Shown: positions 33,752 to 44,533 of the stretch, one piece after another
Layout of the letters: each line of letters opens with the position of its first letter
Position numbering within the stretch: position 1 is the stretch's first letter
NCBI GenBank assembly: GCA_965215845.1
Contig: CBDCEL010000003.1
Coordinates: 992,001 to 1,056,000, forward strand
Origin: Aurantibacter_A sp965215845
GTDB lineage: Bacteria; Bacteroidota; Bacteroidia; Flavobacteriales; Flavobacteriaceae
Direction of reading: 5' to 3'
DNA: 64,000 nucleotides
Notes under the pieces: generated by a model
Seen by the model: the letters and a program-made list of their open reading frames with translations, nothing else
Told to the model about the DNA's origin: nothing
Databases searched by the model: none
Position numbers and translations under genes: made by a program

Positions 33752-36700
33752 ATGAGTTTTATTAATTCCATCTTAAAGACATTCGTAGGTGATAAGTCAA
33801 AAAAGGATGTCAAAGAACTTCAACCCCTAGTCGAAAAGATCAGGTCGTACGAAAAATCGCTTGAGGCGTTAAGCTTGGACGAGCTAAGAAACAAGACCAT
33901 AGAGTTCAAAGACAAAATCAAGGGAAGTTACGCCAGCGAAACTGAAAAAATCGAAGAATTGCGCAAGGAGGTACAGGCTTCCACCGACATCGATAAGAAT
34001 GAGGATATCTACACGGAAATCGATAAGCTGAACGATGAGATATATGAAATCTCCGAAAAAACCCTGAACGACATCTTGCCCGAAGCTTTCGCTGTTGTTA
34101 AGGAGACCGCGAAGCGATTTGTGGAAAACGAATCATTGACGGTCAAGGCCACCGAATATGACCGGGAACTTTCGGGAAGAAAAGACTATGTGACCTTGGA
34201 TGGCGATGATGCCATCTGGAGCAACTCTTGGGATGCTGCCGGAAAAGAGGTTACCTGGGATATGATACACTATGATGTACAATTGATCGGTGGTATTGCA
34301 TTGCACCAGGGGAAGATTGCGGAAATGCAAACCGGTGAGGGTAAGACTTTGGTCGCCACCCTACCCCTCTACCTGAATGCCTTGACCGGAAATGGTTGCC
34401 ATTTGGTAACTGTCAACGATTATTTGGCCAAGCGTGATAGTGCTTGGATGGCCCCTATATTCGAATTTCATGGCTTATCCGTCGACTGTATCGACCATCA
34501 CAGGCCCAATTCTGACGGGCGCCGCGCGGCGTATAATGCCGATATCACCTATGGCACCAATAACGAATTCGGTTTTGACTATCTAAGGGACAATATGGCA
34601 CACACACCCAAGGATTTGGTTCAAAGACCACATCATTTTGCCATTGTCGACGAGGTAGATTCCGTTTTAATCGATGACGCACGTACTCCATTGATTATTT
34701 CCGGCCCGGTTCCTGAAGGTGAACGGCACGAGTTCAACGAATTAAAGCCAAAAATTGCCCAAATCGTTCAAAAGCAACGACAATATCTAACAGGTGTTTT
34801 GGCCGAGGCCAAGAAAAAAATTGCCGAAGGAGACACGAAAGAGGGCGGATTCCTTTTGCTGCGGGTACATCGAGGACTACCCAAGAACAAGGCCCTGATA
34901 AAGTTCCTGAGCGAAGAGGGCATCAAACAATTGCTACAGAAGACCGAGAATTTCTATATGCAAGACAATAACCGGGAAATGCCCGTCGTCGATGAGGAAT
35001 TGTTGTTCGTGATCGAGGAAAAGAACAATCAAATCGAGTTGACAGACAAGGGTATTGAATATATCTCTGGCGATAGTGATGACAAAGATTTCTTTGTCAT
35101 GCCGGATATTGGCGGGGAGATCGCCAAGATTGAAAACCAGAATCTCGAGATTGAAAAAGAGGCAGAACTAAAAGAACAATTGTTCAAAGACTTTGGGGTA
35201 AAAAGCGAGCGTATCCATACTATGCGACAGCTTTTAAAGGCCTACACCCTATTCGAAAAAGATGTTGAATATGTGGTCATGGAAAACAAGGTCATGATCG
35301 TTGATGAGCAAACAGGCCGTATTATGGACGGCCGTAGGTATTCAGACGGATTGCACCAGGCAATCGAGGCAAAGGAAAATGTAAAGATTGAGGCGTTGAC
35401 CCAGACCTTTGCCACTGTTACCCTTCAGAACTACTTTAGAATGTACCGCAAATTAGCTGGTATGACAGGTACTGCGGTCACCGAAGCAGGTGAATTCTGG
35501 GAAATCTATAAGTTGGATGTGGTCGAAATTCCGACCAACCGACCCATTGCGCGAGATGACAGAAACGATTTGATCTATAAGACCAAACGCGAAAAATACA
35601 ATGCGATTATTGACGAGGTGACCAAACTTTCCCAAGAGGGAAGACCTGTTTTGATAGGTACGACCTCCGTCGAAATCTCCGAACTACTCTCAAGAATGTT
35701 GAACATTCGCAAAGTCGTGCACAATGTCCTAAACGCCAAGTTGCATAAAAGGGAAGCCGATGTGGTTGCCGAAGCGGGCAAATCAGGCGTCGTTACCATT
35801 GCCACCAATATGGCCGGTCGGGGAACCGATATCAAACTTTCGGACGAAGTGAAAAAAGCGGGCGGTTTGGCAATTGTGGGAACCGAGCGGCATGATTCAA
35901 GAAGGGTAGACAGGCAGTTAAGAGGCCGTTCCGGTCGACAGGGAGATCCCGGAAGCTCTCAATTCTACGTTTCCCTAGAGGACAATTTGATGCGTCTTTT
36001 TGGTTCGGACCGCGTGGCAAAAATGATGGACAAAATGGGACTCGAGGAGGGTGAGGTCATTCAACATTCAATGATGACCAAATCTATTGAGCGGGCCCAG
36101 AAGAAGGTCGAGGAGAACAACTTTGGTGTGCGCAAAAGATTGTTGGAGTACGATGACGTTATGAATGCGCAACGTGAAGTAGTCTATAAAAGAAGGCGAC
36201 ATGCCTTGCAAGGCGAACGTCTTAAGGTCGACATCGCCAACATGGTTTACGACACTTGTGAGGTCATTGCCGAAACCAACAAGGCAGCCAATGATTATAA
36301 GAATTTTGAATTCGAGCTCATCAAATATTTCTCGATAACATCACCTATTTCGGAAGAGGAATTTGCGAAAAAGGATTTTCAAGAAATTGCAAATCTAGTC
36401 TACAAGACGGCATACGACCATTATCAGGGCAAGATGGAACGCAATGCCGCTACAGCCTTCCCAGTGATCAAAAAGGTCTATGAGGACAATGCCAACAATT
36501 TCGAACGTATCGTAGTGCCCTTTACGGATGGAATAAAAACGTTGAATGTCGTTACCAATCTTCAGGAAGCCTATGATAGCAATGGTGAACAATTGGTCAA
36601 TGATTTTGAAAAAAACATCACCTTGGCTATTATCGATGATGCCTGGAAAACCCATCTCCGCAAAATGGACGAATTAAAACAATCCGTTCAGTTGGCGGTC

Positions 36701-37117
36701 CATGAACAGAAAGACCCCTTGTTGATCTACAAATTCGAGGCCTTTGAATTGTTCAAGACCATGATCGACAAAGTGAACAAAGAAGTAGTTTCCTTCCTGT
36801 TCAAAGGAGAATTGCCCACTGGAAACCCGAATGAGATCCAAGAGGCCAGACAGGTAAGAAAGCCCAAGGAAAACCTCAAAACTTCGAAAGAGGAGATTCC
36901 GAATAGCGATGAACTGGCAGCACGAAATCGCGCGGTGGGCCAAAATCAGGGAAGGCGGCCCCAAGTCACCGAAACAATCGTTAGGGAGACTAGAAAAATT
37001 GGTCGTAACGAGCGGGTCACGATCAAAAATATCATGTCTGGCGAAAGCAAGACCGTGAAATACAAACAGGCAGAGCCCTTGATCGACAAGGGCGAATGGG
37101 TCTTGACCGAGGATTGA
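33752..37117 (+). CDS. secA: Preprotein translocase ATPase SecA
   Basis: 1121 residues. Walker A MQTGEGKT, the FDYLRDNM and VDEVDSVLIDDARTPLIISG motor motifs, the preprotein cross-linking region, GRGTDIKL and the RQLRGRSGRQGDPGSS helicase motif. A large insertion around residues 340-470 accounts for the length above the E. coli protein and is usual in Bacteroidota. The C-terminus ends without the Cys-rich SecB-binding zinc motif; instead it closes with a short ESKTVKYKQAEPLI segment. It drives proteins through SecYEG. Confidence 0.97.
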   Translation: MSFINSILKTFVGDKSKKDVKELQPLVEKIRSYEKSLEALSLDELRNKTIEFKDKIKGSYASETEKIEELRKEVQASTDIDKNEDIYTEIDKLNDEIYEISEKTLNDILPEAFAVVKETAKRFVENESLTVKATEYDRELSGRKDYVTLDGDDAIWSNSWDAAGKEVTWDMIHYDVQLIGGIALHQGKIAEMQTGEGKTLVATLPLYLNALTGNGCHLVTVNDYLAKRDSAWMAPIFEFHGLSVDCIDHHRPNSDGRRAAYNADITYGTNNEFGFDYLRDNMAHTPKDLVQRPHHFAIVDEVDSVLIDDARTPLIISGPVPEGERHEFNELKPKIAQIVQKQRQYLTGVLAEAKKKIAEGDTKEGGFLLLRVHRGLPKNKALIKFLSEEGIKQLLQKTENFYMQDNNREMPVVDEELLFVIEEKNNQIELTDKGIEYISGDSDDKDFFVMPDIGGEIAKIENQNLEIEKEAELKEQLFKDFGVKSERIHTMRQLLKAYTLFEKDVEYVVMENKVMIVDEQTGRIMDGRRYSDGLHQAIEAKENVKIEALTQTFATVTLQNYFRMYRKLAGMTGTAVTEAGEFWEIYKLDVVEIPTNRPIARDDRNDLIYKTKREKYNAIIDEVTKLSQEGRPVLIGTTSVEISELLSRMLNIRKVVHNVLNAKLHKREADVVAEAGKSGVVTIATNMAGRGTDIKLSDEVKKAGGLAIVGTERHDSRRVDRQLRGRSGRQGDPGSSQFYVSLEDNLMRLFGSDRVAKMMDKMGLEEGEVIQHSMMTKSIERAQKKVEENNFGVRKRLLEYDDVMNAQREVVYKRRRHALQGERLKVDIANMVYDTCEVIAETNKAANDYKNFEFELIKYFSITSPISEEEFAKKDFQEIANLVYKTAYDHYQGKMERNAATAFPVIKKVYEDNANNFERIVVPFTDGIKTLNVVTNLQEAYDSNGEQLVNDFEKNITLAIIDDAWKTHLRKMDELKQSVQLAVHEQKDPLLIYKFEAFELFKTMIDKVNKEVVSFLFKGELPTGNPNEIQEARQVRKPKENLKTSKEEIPNSDELAARNRAVGQNQGRRPQVTETIVRETRKIGRNERVTIKNIMSGESKTVKYKQAEPLIDKGEWVLTED

Positions 37118-37142
37118 CTTTCTAAAATTGTACGATAACTAA

Positions 37143-37200
37143 GCTCCTCTTCTCAAATAAGGGGAGGTGACCTCGTCTTTCGGCGAGACGGGAGGAGTTT
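37143..37200 (+). repeat. Structured palindromic repeat, copy 1
   Basis: Begins GCTCCTCTTC, folds as hairpin 1 (CTCCTCTT/AAGGGGAG), then GGTG, hairpin 2 (CGTCT/AGACG) and a purine-rich GGGAGGAG end. It is intergenic between secA and the oxidoreductase gene. The same plan recurs at 44.3, 44.5, 49.25 and 49.35 kb. Confidence 0.65.
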
Positions 37201-37262
37201 ACCTCAATCGGCAATTTCCCCAAAATTCAATATCTTTAAAAGGAATCAATCACCTTTTGAAG

Positions 37263-38657
37263 ATGACAAACTCCCGAAGAAAATTTTTGACCTCAATAAG
37301 CATGTTGGCCGCCAGTTCGGCAATACCCATTCATGCCTTTGATTTTGGCAAAGAAGAAAAACTAAAAGTAGCTCTGGTTGGTACTGGAATCAGGGGATGC
37401 GGATTCTGGGGCAAGAGGCTTCTTGAGGAATACGCTGATATACTGGAATTTGTCGGACTCTGTGACATCAATCCTGGTAGATTGGAATTTGCCAAAGGGT
37501 ACATTGGAACAGAATGCAAGACCTTTTCCAATTTTGAGAATATGGTCAATGAGGCAAAACCAGATCTCGTGATTGTGACGACCAAAGATTCGACCCACCA
37601 TGAATTTATCATTAGGGGCCTTGAAATGGGTTGCGACGTACTGACCGAAAAGCCCTTGACCACAGATGAGACTAAATGCCAGGCGATACTCGATGCAGAA
37701 AAGAAATCCGACAAGAAATTGATTGTCGGCTTTAATTACCGTTGGAGTCCCTACGCAACAAAAATCAAGGAACTTTTACAGCAAAAGGCCATTGGAAGGT
37801 TGACCTCGGTCGATTTTCACTGGTATTTGAACACTTATCATGGTGCCTCGTATTTTAGGCGATGGCATGGTTTGATGGATAGTGGGGGCTCTCTTTGGGT
37901 ACACAAGGCCACCCATCATTTCGACCTCCTGAATTGGTGGATCGACTCGGATCCAGCAGAGGTTTTTGCCTATGGCGATCTAGAGCATTATGGTAAAAAT
38001 GGCCCTTTTCGCGGAGCGAACTGTAGAAGCTGCGAACACAAGAACGATTGTGGATATCACTGGGACATCACAAAGGACCAACATGCGATGAACCTTTATG
38101 TCAATCACGAAAAGCATGATGGTTACATACGTGACAATTGTCTGTTTCGGGAGGAAATCGACATTTACGACAAAATGTCGGCCCAAGTCAAGTATGCCGA
38201 TAACACCATCCTAAATTATTCACTAACGACCTACTCCCCGATTGAAGGTTGGAGGGTCGCATTCAACGGCACTGAAGGGCGCATCGAAGCATGGCTTGAC
38301 ATTCCGTATACCAAAAAGGTCGAAGTGGATCAAGATGCACTTCATAAAGCGGAAATGGATCAATCAGGTGAAACGCCTTTTGACATCGAGCCGATTATCG
38401 TACACAAACTTTGGAGCGATTTCGAAACCATAAACGTAAAAACGACTAGAGGAGGCCATGGCGGCGGTGATAAAAAGTTGCAAGATTCAATGTTCCGCGA
38501 TGGTCTCGCCAAAGATCCATTTGAACGACCCGCAGGGCTAAGGGATGGCGCCATGTCAATTCTAATCGGTGTCGCCGCACGAAGAAGTATCGAAGGCGGT
38601 ACACCCATAAAGATTGCCGACTTAACGGATTTAATTCCACAAAAAAAGCGAGCCTAA
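37263..38657 (+). CDS. Gfo/Idh/MocA family oxidoreductase with Tat-like leader
   Basis: 464 residues. The leader TNSRRKFLTSISMLAASSA has the twin-arginine pattern SRRKFL. A Rossmann NAD(P)-binding fold follows (VALVGTGIRGCGFWG) with the EKPLT motif and a large C-terminal alpha/beta domain containing a CRSCEHKNDCGYH Cys/His cluster that may bind a metal. These enzymes oxidise or rearrange sugars and cyclitols. The start at 37263 avoids running through the upstream repeat. Periplasmic or surface sugar processing is inferred. Confidence 0.86.
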   Translation: MTNSRRKFLTSISMLAASSAIPIHAFDFGKEEKLKVALVGTGIRGCGFWGKRLLEEYADILEFVGLCDINPGRLEFAKGYIGTECKTFSNFENMVNEAKPDLVIVTTKDSTHHEFIIRGLEMGCDVLTEKPLTTDETKCQAILDAEKKSDKKLIVGFNYRWSPYATKIKELLQQKAIGRLTSVDFHWYLNTYHGASYFRRWHGLMDSGGSLWVHKATHHFDLLNWWIDSDPAEVFAYGDLEHYGKNGPFRGANCRSCEHKNDCGYHWDITKDQHAMNLYVNHEKHDGYIRDNCLFREEIDIYDKMSAQVKYADNTILNYSLTTYSPIEGWRVAFNGTEGRIEAWLDIPYTKKVEVDQDALHKAEMDQSGETPFDIEPIIVHKLWSDFETINVKTTRGGHGGGDKKLQDSMFRDGLAKDPFERPAGLRDGAMSILIGVAARRSIEGGTPIKIADLTDLIPQKKRA

Positions 38658-38811
38658 GGTTCCACTTGCCCAAAAAGTTGGTAGCAAAATTTTGATGCTC
38701 ACTAAGTTAAAGTGCCAAAACATGTTTAGCTTTACTTTTCCTATGGTACAAAGGTTATATCAAATATGGTGATCCAAGTACCATGGGTGCCCTAAAGGAA
38801 AAATTTTTACC

Positions 38812-40029
38812 ATGGAAGAAAAAGAAAAAAAAGTACAGGAACGATTGGCGAATCAGGCACGCCTAACGTTAAGGGTTTGCTATTTTACGTCATTCTTTGC
38901 ATTGGTCTTCGGGGCTCTTTGCTATTTTGTATTGGACATCAAGCAGGTCATACCCCATGTGTTCATAACCTTTGGCATTCTTAATCTCATCAACACCGTC
39001 ATGTTCCGGTTTCATGAGAAATTGGTCATTACCTACAATATCGTCTCCGTCATGACATTGGCCGGAGCCATCATCATTACACTTTACAGCGGTGGTATAA
39101 ATAGTCCGTTTATATTTGTTCTTGCCTTGATTGTAGTAGCGGGCTACGTTTCCACTAGGTCATATGGTACCTTATATCTCAATTTGAACCTGCTTATCAT
39201 TATTCTGATTTATTCCCAAAGCATTACTGATTATAGTTTTACCACCAATGTCATCCCTGAACATTCAAGAAATCTTTTTGCATTGGTCAGCGTACTTTTC
39301 TCGGTTTATTTAATTGGTGGCGTTTTCGGGAAAAATCTTTTGCATGCGCACCACAACCTGTACAAGAGCAAGAAAGAAATTGAAAAGCGCATTCAAGAGA
39401 AGGAAACTCTATTAAAGGAAATACACCATCGCGTCAAAAACAATTTACAAACGGTCAGTAGTCTTTTGAGCCTGCAATCGCGAAATATTGAGGATGTGGA
39501 CATGAAAAGTCTGATCAAGAGTAGTCAAAACCGGGTGATTTCAATGGCCATGGTTCATGAAATGCTCTATATGCGGGATGATCTTTCCAAAATCGAGTAC
39601 AAATCTTATGTAAAAGAGCTTAGTGAATATCTTATACGATCGTTGAAGGGTCGCGAGAACAATATAAAATTAAAATTGAACATCGAAGATGTCAAACTGG
39701 GCATCGACACGGCCATTCCGCTAGGACTTTTAATCAACGAAGCGATTACCAATGCCTTGAAATATGGGATCAAAGACGATGCCGAAGGGGAAATCCATAT
39801 CGAATTGAGGCAGGAGAACTATCGCGATTACATACTTAGTATCGGTGATAACGGGGTCGGAATTCCAGAAAAGGTAAATTTCAAAAGCTCGAAAAGCTTA
39901 GGGCTTAAATTGATTCACAATCTCGCTCGTCAACTTCGAGGTACCATTACCCGAGACCATTCAAAAAAGGGAACCAATTACATTGTTCGCTTTCGTGAAA
40001 TCGGTCAAAAATTACATTCGGTGGCATGA
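38812..40029 (+). CDS. Membrane sensor histidine kinase, HisKA_2 type
   Basis: 405 residues. Five to six membrane helices (about 25-185) without a large periplasmic sensor, a coiled coil (KSKKEIEKRIQEKETLL), the HisKA_2 phosphorylation site EIHHRVKNNLQTVSSLL, and a HATPase_c domain (NEAITNALKYG, DNGVGIP). No response regulator gene is adjacent, so it is an orphan in this window. The placement before the exported-hydrolase genes hints at their control but proves nothing. Confidence 0.88.
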   Translation: MEEKEKKVQERLANQARLTLRVCYFTSFFALVFGALCYFVLDIKQVIPHVFITFGILNLINTVMFRFHEKLVITYNIVSVMTLAGAIIITLYSGGINSPFIFVLALIVVAGYVSTRSYGTLYLNLNLLIIILIYSQSITDYSFTTNVIPEHSRNLFALVSVLFSVYLIGGVFGKNLLHAHHNLYKSKKEIEKRIQEKETLLKEIHHRVKNNLQTVSSLLSLQSRNIEDVDMKSLIKSSQNRVISMAMVHEMLYMRDDLSKIEYKSYVKELSEYLIRSLKGRENNIKLKLNIEDVKLGIDTAIPLGLLINEAITNALKYGIKDDAEGEIHIELRQENYRDYILSIGDNGVGIPEKVNFKSSKSLGLKLIHNLARQLRGTITRDHSKKGTNYIVRFREIGQKLHSVA

Positions 40030-40083
40030 CGAATTCTACATCTGTTATCGCTATATTTAGAAGCTAATTCAAATTTGCTTCAC

Positions 40084-42615
40084 ATGCCTAAAAAACTACT
40101 CTTCGTGCTATTCTTTTGTAGTACCACCCTTTTTGCGCAAGACTATTTCTTCAAAAAATACCAACCCTTTAATGAAAACGTACCGTCACCCGAAGAATTT
40201 TTAGGATATGGTATTGGGGAACATCACACCCGTCACGACCTAATAGTGGCATATCTCCAAAAGTTGGCCGAAGTCTCCGATAGGGCCTCACTTTACCAAT
40301 ATGGAAAAACGCATGAAGATAGAAAGTTGGTAATGTTGACGGTGACTTCAGCAGAGAATTTGACCAACCTCGACAATATCAAAGAGCAACATCTTCAATT
40401 TGTTGATCCTTCAAGCAATGCCACTAATTATGGAGAGGTGCCGATATTCATCAACCTGGGCTACAATGTACATGGCAATGAGCCCTCAAGTTCTGAGGCG
40501 GCTCTCCTAACCGCATATACTTTGGTGGCCTCCGAAAGTTCTGAAATCAAAAAATATCGCAATGAGGCCGTCGTTTTCATCGATCCGACCATTAATCCTG
40601 ATGGCCGTGATCGTCACACCCAATGGGCGAACACCTATCAAGGCAATCCCGAAGTTTCAGACCCCCAAGATGCCGAACATAATGAATATTGGCCTGGTGG
40701 ACGTACAAATCATTATTGGTTCGATTTAAATCGTGATTGGCTATTGGGTATTCATCCAGAGAGCCGCGGCAAGTTGGCCTGGCATCATGAATGGTATCCA
40801 AATGTCACGACAGATTTTCATGAAATGGGCACCCAAAGTACTTATTTCTTCGAGCCAATGAAGACCAACGGTTCGTTGAACCCGATTATGCCGAAGGAGA
40901 ATTATATCGACCTCAACAATCTTTTTGGGAACTATTTTGCTAAAGCCTTGGATAGTATCGGTTCATTTTATTTCACCAAGGAGGTCTTTGATGGCACCTA
41001 TCCCGGGTATGGTTCTTCCTATCCTGATTTGCAAGGCGGTCTGGGTTTACTCTTCGAACAGGCAAGTTCAAGGGGTCACAGACAAAAAACAGCCTTCGGT
41101 GAGATCACCTTTCCATTTACCATTCGAAATCAGTATACCTCAAGTATCACCACCTTAAGGGCAGCCGTTGAGAATAAAGCCATGATGCGAAAGTATCAAC
41201 ATGACTTTTTCAAAAGCGCTTTGACCAATGCCTCCAAAGGTAAAATTAAGGGATATTCCTTTGGCGATTCCAACGATAAAAATCGAACCAAGGCCTTTAT
41301 CGACAAACTATTATTGCACAAAATCGAGGTATACAAATCTGGGGATAAATTTGTGGTGCCTACAAGACAACCCCAATATCGCATGGTACAGAGCATGTTC
41401 GAGAGCTATGAAAAATACCGTGACAGTGTGTATTACGATGCTTCGGCCTGGTCAGTAAGTAATTTTTATAATATGAAGCATCGACCGGTCACAAACTTGA
41501 ATTTGGGCGAAAAAATTACTTCTACCGAAGGATTGGTCGACGTAGCGCCCGTACAAAAATCGAACTATGCCTATGTTATCGATTACGATGATTACAATGC
41601 GGTGGCGGCCTTGAACTTTCTACAGTCTAAAAAGCTGGTGGTATCAGCTGCCTTCAAACCTTTCACCACCACCATTAATGACAAGGCAAAAAAGTTCAAC
41701 TATGGGGCATTGGTCGTTCCGGTTTCGCTTCAGAAAAAAAATGCAGATGAAGTTTATTCGATCATTCAACAAGCCCAGCAGAAATTCAATGTTCCCATTT
41801 ACAATTTGAATACCGGGTACAACGTCGACTTGGATTTGGGCAGTCGCTTCGTTCAACCCTTGAAAAAAACAAAGGCATTCATGCTCATTGGCACGGGAAC
41901 CCGTTCGTACGAGGCCGGCGAGGTCTGGCATTTGTTGGATACCAGAGTACATATGCCGATTACCAAAATTCCTCTTCGCAATTTCAACAAGGCCAATTTT
42001 GACAAATACAATACCCTGGTCATGGTGAGTGGAGATTATAAGCTCGACAAAAAGCAGCAGCAAAAAATCAGTGATTGGGTAAAAAAAGGAAATACACTAA
42101 TTACGATCGGTACCGCTTCGAAGTGGGCCATTAAGAAAAAGTTGGTCAAGGAAAAGTTGACCAACGCCAAAAAAGATTCGACAGAGAAGGATTCTACCAA
42201 AATCATAAAACGCAAACCCTATGTCGATTCAGGTGAAAATATCGGAAAGGAAAGTGTTGGTGGGGTAATCCTGAAAGTTGATTTGGATGTCACCCATCCC
42301 CTGGGTTTTGGCTACCACGATAAGTCAATTCCGGTCTACAAGAACAACACGGTCTGGTTGGCACCGAGCAAAAATGAGTATTCCACGGTCGCCAAATATG
42401 CAAAAGACCCCCACATCGACGGATTTGTTACCAAAAAGAACATGGAAGAAAACCTAAAACCTTCGGCCTCTTTGATTGTTAGTAAATTGGGAGGTGGCCG
42501 TGTGGTAATGTTCGCCGATAATCCGAATTTTCGGGGAAGTTGGTACGGCACCAACCGTTTGTTCTTAAACGCGCTTTTTTTGGGGGACAAAATTAGGGTG
42601 CCCTCGAAAGAATAA
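40084..42615 (+). CDS. Secreted M14-family zinc carboxypeptidase
   Basis: 843 residues. Signal peptide ending in LFAQ. The zinc site HGNEPSS is in YNVHGNEPSSSEA and the third ligand is the His in TTDFHEMG; NPDGRDRH and the Arg-bearing loop follow as in M14 peptidases. The C-terminal half (from about residue 520) resembles a class I amidotransferase-like module found in the long Bacteroidota members. It degrades peptides outside the inner membrane. The start is ATG 40084 at the signal peptide. Confidence 0.88.
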   Translation: MPKKLLFVLFFCSTTLFAQDYFFKKYQPFNENVPSPEEFLGYGIGEHHTRHDLIVAYLQKLAEVSDRASLYQYGKTHEDRKLVMLTVTSAENLTNLDNIKEQHLQFVDPSSNATNYGEVPIFINLGYNVHGNEPSSSEAALLTAYTLVASESSEIKKYRNEAVVFIDPTINPDGRDRHTQWANTYQGNPEVSDPQDAEHNEYWPGGRTNHYWFDLNRDWLLGIHPESRGKLAWHHEWYPNVTTDFHEMGTQSTYFFEPMKTNGSLNPIMPKENYIDLNNLFGNYFAKALDSIGSFYFTKEVFDGTYPGYGSSYPDLQGGLGLLFEQASSRGHRQKTAFGEITFPFTIRNQYTSSITTLRAAVENKAMMRKYQHDFFKSALTNASKGKIKGYSFGDSNDKNRTKAFIDKLLLHKIEVYKSGDKFVVPTRQPQYRMVQSMFESYEKYRDSVYYDASAWSVSNFYNMKHRPVTNLNLGEKITSTEGLVDVAPVQKSNYAYVIDYDDYNAVAALNFLQSKKLVVSAAFKPFTTTINDKAKKFNYGALVVPVSLQKKNADEVYSIIQQAQQKFNVPIYNLNTGYNVDLDLGSRFVQPLKKTKAFMLIGTGTRSYEAGEVWHLLDTRVHMPITKIPLRNFNKANFDKYNTLVMVSGDYKLDKKQQQKISDWVKKGNTLITIGTASKWAIKKKLVKEKLTNAKKDSTEKDSTKIIKRKPYVDSGENIGKESVGGVILKVDLDVTHPLGFGYHDKSIPVYKNNTVWLAPSKNEYSTVAKYAKDPHIDGFVTKKNMEENLKPSASLIVSKLGGGRVVMFADNPNFRGSWYGTNRLFLNALFLGDKIRVPSKE

Positions 42616-42713
42616 TTTATAGTTGGCAATAACGATAGGCCTTAAAATCGAGGTTCCAAGGGATTACATATGAACTCGAAACCTGAAATGCAAGAAACCC
42701 ATGACCTAAGCAT

Positions 42714-44306
42714 ATGAAAAAATTCAAAAAACTCTTCGTTCTGATTCTGTTTCTGACAGGCATTCTCCAAATCTCCGCACAATCCGCCCAAGGTGACGGT
42801 CCCCATTCACAATTGATTATACGTGGGGTTATGTTGATCAATGGAAACGGCGCTCCACCCCAGGGGCCCATCGATATCGTTGTGGAAAACAATATCATCA
42901 AAAAAATTCAGGTGGTCGGCTATGACGGCATTCCGATTGATGAATCAAAACGTCCTAAATTGGAAGCGGGAGGAAAAGAGCTCGATTGCAATGGTATGTA
43001 CCTACTGCCCGGGTTTGTCGATATGCACGGTCATATAGGGGGAAAGGCACAGGGCGCGGACCCTGAATATGTATTTCGACTTTGGATGGGTCACGGCGTG
43101 ACCACCGTTCGAGAACCCAGTGGTCGAGGTGTTGATTTCACAATGGACTTAAAACGAAAAAGTGCAAAAAATGAAATCGTTGCTCCCCGCATTTATGCCT
43201 ATACGGGTTTCGGACAGAGCAGTGAAACTTTCAATCCGTTGAACGATATTCCCATTTCTACACCTGAGCATGCCCGTATCTGGGTACGCGCCAATGCGAA
43301 AAAAGGCGCCGATGGCATCAAATTTTTTGGCGCGGAGCCCGAGATTATGGCAGCAGCCTTGGACGAAAATAAAAAATTGGGGTTGGGATCGGCATGCCAC
43401 CATGCGCAATTGAGTGTCGCCCGATGGAATGTTTTACATTCCGCCCGTGCCGGATTGACGAGTATGGAGCACTGGTATGGATTGCCGGAAGCACTCTTTG
43501 ATGACAGAACGGTACAAGACTATCCATTGGATTATAACTATCAGAACGAACAACATCGTTTTGAAAATGCCGGAAAATTATGGGCACAGGCTGCAAAACC
43601 CTATTCGGAAAAATGGGAAGCCGTCATGGCGGAATTATTGGAGCTCGATTTCACGCTTGACCCGACCTTTAATATTTATGAGGCCAGTCGCGACCTGCAA
43701 CGCGCCAGGCGGGCAGAATGGCATGAGGAATATACGTTACCGTCACTATGGAAATTCTATCAACCGAGCAAAATCTCACACGGAAGCTATTGGCACGATT
43801 GGGGCACTGAACAAGAGGTCGCCTGGCGCGAGAATTTTCAGTTATGGATGAAATTTATCAACGAATATAAAAATCGTGGGGGTCGGGTGACCACAGGGTC
43901 CGATTCAGGATTTATTTTTCAACTCTATGGTTTTGCATACGTACGTGAGTTGGAATTGCTGCGCGAGGCAGGGTTCCATCCGTTGGAAGTAATCCGTTCC
44001 GCTACTTTGAACGGGGCAGAGGCCTTGGGTGCCGATGACAAAATAGGAAGTGTCTCCATCGGAAAATTAGCTGACTTTGCTATAGTGGATGCCAATCCCC
44101 TTAAAAACCTAAAAGTACTTTACGGCACGGGCGCCATCAAGCTTACCGATGAGAATGAGGTCATTCGAGAAGGTGGTGTGAAGTATACCGTAAAAGATGG
44201 AATTATCTATGATGCGAAAGCGCTTTTGAAAGAAGTAAGGGATATGGTCGCCACTGAAAAGGCCAAAACCGGCTTTAAAATTTTACAACCTGGCATTAAG
44301 GAATAG
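42714..44306 (+). CDS. Secreted amidohydrolase-superfamily protein
   Basis: 530 residues. Signal peptide ending in ISAQS. Metal ligands of the TIM barrel are visible: HGH in DMHGHIGG, Lys in GADGIKFFG, His in SACHHAQLS and in SMEHWYG, and Asp in TTGSDSGF. The composite beta-sandwich is split between N- and C-termini (KLADFAIVD). It resembles imidazolonepropionase or prolidase-like amidohydrolases; the substrate is unknown. It follows the M14 gene on the same strand by 98 bases. Confidence 0.86.
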   Translation: MKKFKKLFVLILFLTGILQISAQSAQGDGPHSQLIIRGVMLINGNGAPPQGPIDIVVENNIIKKIQVVGYDGIPIDESKRPKLEAGGKELDCNGMYLLPGFVDMHGHIGGKAQGADPEYVFRLWMGHGVTTVREPSGRGVDFTMDLKRKSAKNEIVAPRIYAYTGFGQSSETFNPLNDIPISTPEHARIWVRANAKKGADGIKFFGAEPEIMAAALDENKKLGLGSACHHAQLSVARWNVLHSARAGLTSMEHWYGLPEALFDDRTVQDYPLDYNYQNEQHRFENAGKLWAQAAKPYSEKWEAVMAELLELDFTLDPTFNIYEASRDLQRARRAEWHEEYTLPSLWKFYQPSKISHGSYWHDWGTEQEVAWRENFQLWMKFINEYKNRGGRVTTGSDSGFIFQLYGFAYVRELELLREAGFHPLEVIRSATLNGAEALGADDKIGSVSIGKLADFAIVDANPLKNLKVLYGTGAIKLTDENEVIREGGVKYTVKDGIIYDAKALLKEVRDMVATEKAKTGFKILQPGIKE

Positions 44307-44348
44307 ATTATTGGGCACCTAGACTGCTAGTGATTTGAATCACGAGTA

Positions 44349-44403
44349 GCTCCTCCCTTTTGATAAAGGGAGGTGTCCACCAGAGGAGGACGGAGGGATT
44401 GAC
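44349..44403 (+). repeat. Structured palindromic repeat, copy 2
   Basis: GCTCCTCCCTTTTGATAAAG opening; hairpin CCTCCCTT/AAGGGAGG, then GTCC/GGAC and GGAGGGATTGAC. Faces copy 3 (44534-44595) in inverted orientation. Confidence 0.7.
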
Positions 44404-44449
44404 TTTTGAAATTAACCTCCCCGCTCCGCTCTTGACAGGGTGGGGTGAA

Positions 44450-44473
44450 TTTGTTCGCTTTTTTGCGAACAAA
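44450..44473. repeat. Perfect hairpin inside the repeat cluster
   Basis: TTTGTTCGC/GCGAACAAA, 9-bp stem around six T, in a G/C-rich stretch (CCCCGCTCC, GGGTGGGG) between the two inverted repeat copies. The 44307-44666 stretch has no gene; it consists of these repeats and a terminator. Confidence 0.6.
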
Positions 44474-44533
44474 GACAGGGCGGGTAAACGACGAGCCTTA
44501 AAAATCATGTTTCTTTCCGTTCCTCAATGACTT